Part shown: piece after piece, positions 1 to 6,287 of the stretch
How the letters are laid out: each line of letters starts with the position of its first letter
Position numbering within the stretch: the stretch's first letter is position 1
NCBI GenBank assembly: GCA_946545765.1
Contig: CAMNNS010000078.1
Span: forward strand, 1 to 6,843
Direction of reading: 5' to 3'
Length of the DNA: 6,843 bases
DNA from: an uncultured Bacteroidales bacterium
GTDB taxonomy: Bacteria; Bacteroidota; Bacteroidia; Bacteroidales; UBA932
Position numbers and translations under genes: made by a program
Notes under the pieces: model-generated
Seen by the model: the letters and a program-made list of their open reading frames with translations, nothing else
Told to the model about the DNA's origin: nothing
The model's database searches: none

Positions 1-1
1 T

Positions 2-1903
2 AAAACAGAATGGGTTACCCTTAAAGAGAAAATGATACCTTCTGGAGATGTTAAAAAGATTACATTTACAGCCAATACTCATAAAGGTGTTGTAGAACTT
101 AAAGATGAGAGTTTAGAGAAGTATAAAAACTATTTTGGTGGCAGGGTGCCAAAATATCCTCCACATTTCTTTTTTATAGTTTCTGATGCTTTTAAACCTG
201 AGCAAGACATTCTTAGTCTAAGGGATTCGCTACCAGAAGATAAAAGATTTATGCTCTCTATAGAAGAGAGTAAAAATATGTGGGATTCTATAGGTTGGAT
301 TCTTATTATTCTCGCTCCAGTTTTAATTTGGATATTTATATTTAGAAAAATTGGCTCAGCGATAAATAATGCAGGCGGTTCTGGTGGAGGTATATTCTCA
401 GTAGGAAAGAGTCAAGCTAAAGTATTTGACAAGGATAGCAAGATTAATGTAACATTCAAAGATGTAGCTGGTTTAGAGGAGGCTAAAGTTGAGATAAAAG
501 AGATTGTAGATTTCTTAAAAAATCCTAAAAAATATACTAACCTTGGTGGTAAAATACCAAAAGGGGCATTGTTAGTTGGTCCTCCCGGTACAGGTAAAAC
601 ATTATTAGCTAAGGCAGTAGCTGGAGAGGCAAATGTTCCATTTTTCTCTATTAGTGGCTCTGATTTTGTCGAGATGTTTGTTGGTGTTGGTGCTTCAAGA
701 GTGAGAGATTTATTTAAGCAGGCAAAAGAGAAAGCACCTTGTATTGTTTTTATAGATGAGATTGATGCTGTAGGTAGGGCAAGGGGCAAGAATGTTGGCT
801 TCTCTTCAAATGATGAGAGAGAAAATACGCTTAATCAGCTTCTTACAGAAATGGATGGTTTTGGGACAAATAGTGGTGTAATTATTCTTGCAGCAACAAA
901 TAGGGCAGATATTTTGGATAAAGCTTTAATGAGAGCGGGCAGATTTGATAGGCAAATAATGATAGATCTTCCTGAATTGAAAGATAGAGAAGAGATTTTT
1001 AAAGTTCACTTACAAAAATTGAAACTTCAGCCCGATTTAGAAACAAGCTTTTTATCTAAGCAAACTCCTGGTTTTTCTGGGGCTGATATTGCAAATGTAT
1101 GTAATGAGGCAGCATTGATTGCAGCTCGTCATGATAAAGAATTTGTTGATAAGCAAGACTTCTTAGATGCGATAGATAGGATTATTGGTGGTCTTGAGAA
1201 AAAAAATAAGATAATAACTCCTCACGAGAAAAAAACTATCGCTTTTCATGAGGCGGGACATGCAACCGTAAGCTGGTTCTTACCAAATGCCAATCCGTTA
1301 TTAAAGGTGACAATAATACCCCGTGGGAAAGCCCTCGGCGCGGCATGGTATGTTCCTGAAGAGAGGCAAATTATGAGCAAAGAGCAGATGATGGATGAAA
1401 TGGCATCTTTAATAGGGGGTCGTGTCGCTGAGGAGATTATAAACCGCAGAATTTCATCGGGAGCGTTAAACGATTTAGAGAGATTAACTAAACAAGCTTA
1501 TGCTATGGTTGCCTATTATGGAATGAGTGAAAAAATAGGTAATGTCTCATATTACAACTTCCAAGATGATGGATATACTTTAACTAAACCGTTTAGTGAA
1601 AAAACTGCAGAATTGCTTGATTCTGAAGTCAAAAATTTGATTGATACTGCCCACAAAATGGCGGAAGAAGTTCTTAATTCTCATAAAGATGGTTTTGTTG
1701 AACTCGCCAATCTTTTATTAGAGAAGGAGGTTATCTTTGCAGAAGATTTAGAAAAGATATTTGGGGCACGCCCTAAAGATCCTTTTATTGAGATAGCAGA
1801 AAAAGAAATAGCAGAGAAAGAGAGGCTTGAGAAAGAAGAAAAAGCGGAAAAGGAAAAATTAGAGAAAGCAGAAATAGTAGAAAAAGAAGCATTGAAGGAG
1901 TAG
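2..1903 (+). CDS. ftsH: FtsH, membrane-bound ATP-dependent zinc metalloprotease (5' partial)
   Basis: FtsH is a hexameric inner-membrane AAA+ protease that extracts and degrades membrane and short-lived cytosolic proteins. The reading frame is open from base 2 and the codons before the first ATG (base 32) fit the family, so that ATG is internal and the true start and first membrane helix lie upstream. Numbering residues from that ATG, there is a periplasmic segment to about 84, a membrane helix at about 86-105, and a Gly-rich linker. The AAA+ module has Walker A GPPGTGKT (183-190), pore loop MFVGVG (215-220), Walker B IVFIDEID (238-245) and a second region of homology with arginine fingers R304 and R307. 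The M41 protease has HEAGH (406-410) and a likely third zinc ligand D481. A Lys/Glu-rich tail, about 588-623, probably forms a charged helix. No catalytic residue is missing. It leads the group ftsH-cdsA-psd; the 88 bp gap to cdsA leaves co-transcription likely but unproven. Confidence 0.97.
   Translation, partial: KTEWVTLKEKMIPSGDVKKITFTANTHKGVVELKDESLEKYKNYFGGRVPKYPPHFFFIVSDAFKPEQDILSLRDSLPEDKRFMLSIEESKNMWDSIGWILIILAPVLIWIFIFRKIGSAINNAGGSGGGIFSVGKSQAKVFDKDSKINVTFKDVAGLEEAKVEIKEIVDFLKNPKKYTNLGGKIPKGALLVGPPGTGKTLLAKAVAGEANVPFFSISGSDFVEMFVGVGASRVRDLFKQAKEKAPCIVFIDEIDAVGRARGKNVGFSSNDERENTLNQLLTEMDGFGTNSGVIILAATNRADILDKALMRAGRFDRQIMIDLPELKDREEIFKVHLQKLKLQPDLETSFLSKQTPGFSGADIANVCNEAALIAARHDKEFVDKQDFLDAIDRIIGGLEKKNKIITPHEKKTIAFHEAGHATVSWFLPNANPLLKVTIIPRGKALGAAWYVPEERQIMSKEQMMDEMASLIGGRVAEEIINRRISSGALNDLERLTKQAYAMVAYYGMSEKIGNVSYYNFQDDGYTLTKPFSEKTAELLDSEVKNLIDTAHKMAEEVLNSHKDGFVELANLLLEKEVIFAEDLEKIFGARPKDPFIEIAEKEIAEKERLEKEEKAEKEKLEKAEIVEKEALKE
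1793..1822 (+). repeat. 15-bp tandem duplication in the ftsH tail
   Basis: Two adjacent 15-base units (1793-1807 and 1808-1822) match at 13 of 15 positions and each encode IAEKE. The mismatches (A/G) are synonymous. They open a longer Lys/Glu-rich stretch that runs to the stop codon and contains further, looser EKE units. The near-identical DNA suggests a recent small duplication rather than only selection for charged residues. Confidence 0.75.
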
Positions 1904-1991
1904 CATAAAGAGATTAGACTATTCAATTATAGTATTATACAAGAGTATAACTAATGTATTATTTAATATGTAATTAGATACTTATCAGATT

Positions 1992-2891
1992 ATGGTAGAA
2001 TTATTAAAGAGAACAATTAGTGGAATTATCTTTGTCGTTTTGATTGTCTTTTCTTTATTGATGATAAGGAGTTCTTTTGTAGTCTATCCTTACAACTACC
2101 TATTGTATATTATTGTTTTTTCTATAGCACTCGGGGGATGTACATTTGAATATTTAAAGTTAAAAGGTGTAAATCTGAGAGCATTACGCAATTTTACCAT
2201 CTTTTTAAGTGTTATCCTTTTTATTTTTTCCTTACCCCATACGTGGAGATTCTTTTTAAACTTTAGTGAAGATGGTAATGAGTTGTTTTTTAGTGCAATT
2301 ATATGCGGTTCTATTGTGTTATTGTCATTTATTATACTCTTAATAATAGCTTATACACAAAAGATTCTTAATAAATTGAAATATGTCGTTTTAGCGATAT
2401 TTTATACAACTATCCCTTTTATGTTAATGAACATTTTGGTAGATACAGAAAGAGGAGCCCTTTTACTCTCATTTTTTATTGTTATGTGGGCAGGCGATGT
2501 TGGTGCATATTGCATTGGAACTGCTTTTGGCCAAGGAGTACACGGGCATAAATTAGCTCCAAAAATCTCACCAAAAAAATCTTGGGAAGGTGTATTTGGA
2601 GGGGCTATCTTTGCTATTGCAACTGCTTTAGTACTAAAGTATTTTGGATTGCTTAGGTTTTCAGATTTTACCCCTTCCACTATTTCGGTCATATTATTTT
2701 CTGTTATAGTCTTTACCCTTTGCGTTTGTGGGGATTTGTTAGAATCTAAGATAAAGCGTAAATTTGGGGTTAAAGATTCTGGCTCGATTATGCCAGGGCA
2801 TGGTGGATTTTTAGATAGATTTGATAGTATGTTACTTGCACTACCTGGGGCAGTAATATTTTTATTTTTTTATTTAATAAATATAGTTTAA
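1992..2891 (+). CDS. cdsA: Phosphatidate cytidylyltransferase (CDP-diacylglycerol synthase)
   Basis: CdsA joins phosphatidic acid and CTP to give CDP-diacylglycerol and pyrophosphate, the branch-point precursor of bacterial phospholipids, in the inner membrane. The 299-residue product is almost wholly hydrophobic, with about eight or nine membrane segments, for example near 11-28, 36-54, 101-121, 131-150, 156-175, 201-222, 230-248 and 279-298. The family signature lies at 252-278: S252, K255-R256, K261-D262, then PGHGG (268-272) and DRFD (275-278). Upstream of it are WAGDVGAY (166-173), SPKKSWEG (193-200) and GDLLES (247-252), all conserved in CdsA and associated with the metal-dependent active site. 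The length is close to normal. The ATG at 1992 gives a typical short Lys/Arg-containing N-terminus before the first helix; no Shine-Dalgarno is visible. Only one base separates its stop from psd, so the two are surely co-transcribed. Confidence 0.95.
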   Translation: MVELLKRTISGIIFVVLIVFSLLMIRSSFVVYPYNYLLYIIVFSIALGGCTFEYLKLKGVNLRALRNFTIFLSVILFIFSLPHTWRFFLNFSEDGNELFFSAIICGSIVLLSFIILLIIAYTQKILNKLKYVVLAIFYTTIPFMLMNILVDTERGALLLSFFIVMWAGDVGAYCIGTAFGQGVHGHKLAPKISPKKSWEGVFGGAIFAIATALVLKYFGLLRFSDFTPSTISVILFSVIVFTLCVCGDLLESKIKRKFGVKDSGSIMPGHGGFLDRFDSMLLALPGAVIFLFFYLINIV

Positions 2892-2892
2892 T

Positions 2893-3558
2893 ATGAAAAT
2901 ACACAAAGAGGGTTTATCATCTGTTGGATTAGTATTGGCTATATCAAGTTTATTGAGTAGTCTATTCATTTTTTTCTTAAATGGTAGTTGGTTATCAATA
3001 TTCTTGAGTGTGGCTCTATATGGATTTGCCCTTTTTGTAACATATTTTTTTAGAGAGCCTAACAGAGAAATTGCGAACGCAGCACCTAATGAACTTCTTG
3101 CCTCTGCAGATGGGAAGATAGTTATAATAAAGGAGGTTGATTCAGAAGATTTTATGGGGGGTAAATCTTTACAGGTCTCTATTTTTATGAGTGTTTTTAA
3201 TGTTCATATAAATTACTATCCTATTGATGGGAAGATTATCCATTCAGATTATCATCCAGGAGATAACCTTGTTGCTTGGCATCCAAAATCTTCTGTAAAG
3301 AATGAAAGAACATCTATCGGGATAGAGACCATAACAAAACATAAAATATTACTAAGACAGATTGCAGGTTATATTGCCCGGAGAATAGTTTGTTATTCAA
3401 AAGAAAATCAGAGTGTTAAAAAAGGCACTCAACTCGGTTTTATAAAATTTGGGAGTAGGGTAGATTATTTTCTCCCGATAGGCTCAGAAATTTTAGTTAA
3501 TGTTGGTGATAAAGTTAAAGCTTGTCAGACAATTATAGCTAAACTTCCTAATAACTAA
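2893..3558 (+). CDS. psd: Phosphatidylserine decarboxylase proenzyme (short, membrane-anchored form)
   Basis: Psd decarboxylates phosphatidylserine to phosphatidylethanolamine using a pyruvoyl group made by self-cleavage. The 221-residue product belongs to the short Psd class. It begins MKIHKEG, has two hydrophobic segments (about 11-29 and 33-52), then FFREP (52-56). The catalytic part contains SADGK with D73, NVHINYYP with H105, and YHPGDNLVAWHPKSS (120-134). The cleavage motif is FGSRVDYFLP (186-195). By analogy with the family, cleavage falls between G187 and S188, giving a beta chain of about 187 residues and an alpha chain of about 34 residues whose first residue becomes the pyruvoyl group. 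D73, H105 and S188 would be the self-processing triad. It follows cdsA after one base. Its substrate needs PssA, which is not in the window. Its stop codon overlaps that of the convergent rpe. Confidence 0.95.
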   Translation: MKIHKEGLSSVGLVLAISSLLSSLFIFFLNGSWLSIFLSVALYGFALFVTYFFREPNREIANAAPNELLASADGKIVIIKEVDSEDFMGGKSLQVSIFMSVFNVHINYYPIDGKIIHSDYHPGDNLVAWHPKSSVKNERTSIGIETITKHKILLRQIAGYIARRIVCYSKENQSVKKGTQLGFIKFGSRVDYFLPIGSEILVNVGDKVKACQTIIAKLPNN

Positions 3559-4211
3559 TCTCTAATTAACTGTAGTTGTTTAATTGTTTTTTGTGGCTCC
3601 TCTGAGTTAAAAACAGAGCTACCCGCTACAACTATATCTGCCCCAGCGTTTACTATCTCGTTTATGTTATCAAGACAAACGCCCCCATCAACTTCAATCA
3701 AACATGATGGATTATTACTATTTATAAGCGATTTAAGGCGTGAGATTTTTTGGGTTATATATGGGATATAGCTTTGTCCGCCAAAGCCAGGATTAACACT
3801 CATAACAAGGATATAATCTGCTACTTTAATAATATCTGTTAGTAGAGATTCATTAGTATGTGGGTTAATAGCTACTCCAGCCTTCATCCCCAACTCCTTG
3901 ATCTGATTTATTGTTCTATCTAAATGTGTACATGCCTCATAATGTACGCTAATAGAATCTAATCCAAACTTTTTATAATCTTTGAAAAACTTTTGTGGTT
4001 CTACAATCATTAGATGTGCCTCTACAGGGATTGTAGCATATTTTGTAATTGCCTGAATTACAGGAGTGCCATACGATATATTTGGTACAAATACACCATC
4101 CATAATATCTAAATGGATAATATCGGCACAACTATTTATCATTTTTACATCTCTCTCTAAATTACCAAAGTTCGCTGATAAAATAGAGGGCGCCACTTGT
4201 GTTTTTTTCAT
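3555..4211 (-). CDS. rpe: Ribulose-phosphate 3-epimerase
   Basis: Rpe interconverts D-ribulose 5-phosphate and D-xylulose 5-phosphate in the pentose phosphate pathway, in the cytosol. The 218-residue length is normal for this TIM-barrel enzyme. The N-terminus is typical, with APSILSANF at 7-15. The metal and acid-base residues are all present: H33 and D35 in HLDIMDG (33-39), H66 in EAHLM (64-68) and D175 in EVDGG (173-177). D35 and D175 are the expected pair of catalytic acids. Phosphate-binding loops are NPGFGGQ (140-146) and AGSSVF (196-201). The ATG (complement of 4209-4211) is the start that gives the conserved N-terminus. It is followed by an A7 run. No Shine-Dalgarno is visible. It lies 6 bp downstream of fbp on the same strand, so the two are very likely one transcript. 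Confidence 0.97.
   Translation of the reverse strand: MKKTQVAPSILSANFGNLERDVKMINSCADIIHLDIMDGVFVPNISYGTPVIQAITKYATIPVEAHLMIVEPQKFFKDYKKFGLDSISVHYEACTHLDRTINQIKELGMKAGVAINPHTNESLLTDIIKVADYILVMSVNPGFGGQSYIPYITQKISRLKSLINSNNPSCLIEVDGGVCLDNINEIVNAGADIVVAGSSVFNSEEPQKTIKQLQLIRD
3564..3592 (+). terminator. Possible weak + strand terminator inside the rpe 3' end
   Basis: Just past the psd stop, AATTAA (3564-3569) can pair with TTAATT (3580-3585), followed by G and six T (3587-3592). The stem is purely A/T, so it would be weak, and it lies within rpe codons on the other strand. It is the only hairpin with a T-run that I see near the convergence point. It is a tentative candidate for ending the ftsH-cdsA-psd transcript. 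Confidence 0.2.
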
Positions 4212-4217
4212 ATCTAA

Positions 4218-6278
4218 TTATTTAATCTCTTTTATTAAACCTTGTTTATAAGCTGTCAATAATTCGCTTAGATCTTCTACTTGCTCTTGTAAAATTTTAC
4301 CATTGTCTGTATCTCTTACTAACATCCTATGCGAACTCCTCTCTTTGACAACAGTAACACTATCTATATCATCTCTGTTTGTAATAGCACTCTGTATAGA
4401 GGTGAAAGGGTTATGTTTTACGATGTGTAGCCCTTTTGAATTGTAGATAAGTGTATAACCTGCTATACCCGTACTTTTTTGGTAGGCTTTACTAAAACCA
4501 CCATCAATAACCATAAGTTTGCCTCCAGCCTTTATAGGTAATTCACCCTCTTTGGCTTTAACCGGAACATGGCCATTTACAATGTGTGTATCGTGATTAG
4601 GATTTACTCCAAATTCTTTCATGATCTTATCGCAAATATCCTCTCTAACCCTCAGTTTATAATAAGCCCCTTTCTTCTCTTCATGAGTATCTTTATCATC
4701 GATGAAATATCTTTCAAATGTGGTCATTGCAGATTTGTCAAACTGTGGAGAATCTGGTCCGCACCACAAATACCACATGAAATCTATTGCCATCTCATAT
4801 AGCTTAATATCTTCAATGTCTTCTACTTTAGTAGGTTTATTATATGCGATTCTTGCTGTTTTATCTAAAATGTCGTATAATTCTTTCCCTTTGAACTCTT
4901 TGAAAGAGGCTTTTTTATCAACTAAAGTAGGCACTTTAACCTCTTTAAACTCCTCATTTTTATCCATAGGGATCGAAGCATGGTATAGAATGTTGTTGTT
5001 GTAAACCAAATACATACTTCCTTTCCTGTAGAGGAAATCTATATGCCTTTGTAACTTCTCACTTCTTAAAAATGAATTGGTAAGTTTATCCACAACCTCT
5101 TGCTCTTTGTCGGTAAGTTTGTAAGGGTTGTCTTTATCTATAGTTGGGAAAAATGTGTCGTTGAGTTTGTAGATTTTTTCTCCCTCTGCTGTTTGTAATT
5201 TTATTTCACCATTCTCAAAATCACATAGATGGAGCAAATCTCTATTCGCCATATTATATTCAGGATATTTTGTAATTAGCTGATGCTCCAATTTAAACTG
5301 AATAATAGAGATAGCTTTATGCATTTGAGCTACAAGGTATTCTTCTTTTTTATCGTAGCTTTCTGAACTCCCTTTTCCCATCTTAGGTTTAAAACTGTTA
5401 CATGGGTCATTGGCATAAACTTCTGCAGCAAGGGCAGCTAACGGAAGTAAATTGATACCGTACGCCACTTCTAAAGTGTCTAAATTTGCGTATCTTAAAG
5501 AGATTCTAACAACATTGGCAATACAACATTTATTACCACAAGCGGCACCCATCCACAACATATCGTGATTACCCCATTGAATATCTACTTTATGGTAGTT
5601 ATAAAGTTTTTCCAAGACAATTTCTGCCCCTGGACCTCTATCGTAAATATCTCCAACAATGTGTAAATGGTCTATTACAAGTCTTTGTATAGTAGTAGCT
5701 ATCGCGATAATAAAATCTTCTGCTTGTCCCGATTCCAAAATGGCACTTAATATACTCTTAATATACTCTGCTTTATTGGCATCGTTACTTTTCTCGTGCA
5801 TCAACTCTAATATAATATAACTATATTTTTGTGGTAGAGCTTTTCTAACTTTTGAGCGTGTATATTTTTCTCCAGACTTTTTGCAAACATTTATAACTCT
5901 TTCAAGATTAACCACATACCAATTATTTAAAATCTCTTCCCAATTATTAGGATACTCTTCTTTGAATTTATTTCTTATAAGTTGTATGCTCTCTTGAGGA
6001 TAGTAAATAAGTGTGCAAAGTTCATTTATTTGGTCAAGAGTGAGGGTGTTTTTATATAAATCGTTTACTTTTTCCCTTACACTTCCCGATGCGTTTTTTA
6101 GAACATGGGTGAAAGCTTCGTATTCTCCGTGAATATCAGCCAAAAAGTGTTCTGTCCCTTTGGGTAAGCTAAGGATGGCTTTAAGATTCATAATTTCTGT
6201 AGCCGCCTCTGTAGCTGTAGGGAACTTTTCCGATAAAACTCTTAAATATTTTAAATCGTTAGTAATATCTTGTGCCAT
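4218..6278 (-). CDS. fbp: Fructose-1,6-bisphosphatase, class III
   Basis: This enzyme removes the 1-phosphate of fructose 1,6-bisphosphate to give fructose 6-phosphate, the committed gluconeogenic step, in the cytosol. At 686 residues it fits the large class III family (Bacillus subtilis Fbp type), unrelated in sequence to the smaller class I and II enzymes. It has the calcineurin-like metallophosphatase motifs in order: ADIHGEYEAF (47-56, with D48 and H50), GDIYDRGPG (209-217) and GNHDMLWMGAACGN (236-249). Later come WCGPDSP (505-511), TTFERYFI (519-526), HIVNGHVPV (565-573) and VIDGGFSKAYQ (590-600), all characteristic of class III; H565 or H570 is probably a metal ligand. No break or missing motif is seen. 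The start ATG (complement of 6276-6278) lies 9 bp after the stop of the LptD-like gene, with an A/T-only leader and no Shine-Dalgarno. Together with rpe it controls hexose- and pentose-phosphate supply. Confidence 0.97.
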   Translation of the reverse strand: MAQDITNDLKYLRVLSEKFPTATEAATEIMNLKAILSLPKGTEHFLADIHGEYEAFTHVLKNASGSVREKVNDLYKNTLTLDQINELCTLIYYPQESIQLIRNKFKEEYPNNWEEILNNWYVVNLERVINVCKKSGEKYTRSKVRKALPQKYSYIILELMHEKSNDANKAEYIKSILSAILESGQAEDFIIAIATTIQRLVIDHLHIVGDIYDRGPGAEIVLEKLYNYHKVDIQWGNHDMLWMGAACGNKCCIANVVRISLRYANLDTLEVAYGINLLPLAALAAEVYANDPCNSFKPKMGKGSSESYDKKEEYLVAQMHKAISIIQFKLEHQLITKYPEYNMANRDLLHLCDFENGEIKLQTAEGEKIYKLNDTFFPTIDKDNPYKLTDKEQEVVDKLTNSFLRSEKLQRHIDFLYRKGSMYLVYNNNILYHASIPMDKNEEFKEVKVPTLVDKKASFKEFKGKELYDILDKTARIAYNKPTKVEDIEDIKLYEMAIDFMWYLWCGPDSPQFDKSAMTTFERYFIDDKDTHEEKKGAYYKLRVREDICDKIMKEFGVNPNHDTHIVNGHVPVKAKEGELPIKAGGKLMVIDGGFSKAYQKSTGIAGYTLIYNSKGLHIVKHNPFTSIQSAITNRDDIDSVTVVKERSSHRMLVRDTDNGKILQEQVEDLSELLTAYKQGLIKEIK

Positions 6279-6287
6279 ATTTATTTA

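Noticed and set aside
2..34. Translation start of ftsH at base 32, and of the right-edge gene at base 6755
   Set aside because: Both frames stay open past these ATG codons to the window edge, and the FtsH residues upstream fit the family, so both are internal methionines.
412..789. A 125-codon open frame on the - strand inside ftsH
   Set aside because: It lies opposite the highly conserved AAA+ module and its translation resembles no known protein; it is the antisense shadow of that coding constraint.
1321..1346. Locally GC-rich patch in ftsH, considered as a transferred segment
   Set aside because: It encodes the conserved PRGKALGAAW region and is far too short to indicate transfer; flanking codon use is unchanged.
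1681..1926. An 81-codon Ser/Phe-rich open frame on the - strand over the ftsH tail
   Set aside because: Its odd composition is simply the antisense reading of the GAA/AAA-rich Lys/Glu tail.
1931..1952. Imperfect inverted repeat (AGTATTATAC ... GTATAACT) in the 88 bp between ftsH and cdsA, considered as terminator or operator
   Set aside because: It pairs only with a two-base bulge, is entirely A/T-rich, and has no T-run after it. No Bacteroides-type TAnnTTTG promoter element is visible in the gap either.
3512..3546. Imperfect inverted repeat near the psd 3' end, considered as the rpe terminator on the - strand
   Set aside because: The stem is broken by bulges, the loop is long, and no T-run follows on the - strand.
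3600..3618. Short hairpin CTCTG/CAGAG in the rpe 3' end
   Set aside because: A five-base stem with a nine-base loop inside coding sequence and no T-run is expected by chance.
4569..5004. Two overlapping + strand open frames (77 and 100 codons) inside fbp
   Set aside because: They run antisense to conserved fbp codons, have no start context of note, and show no family features.
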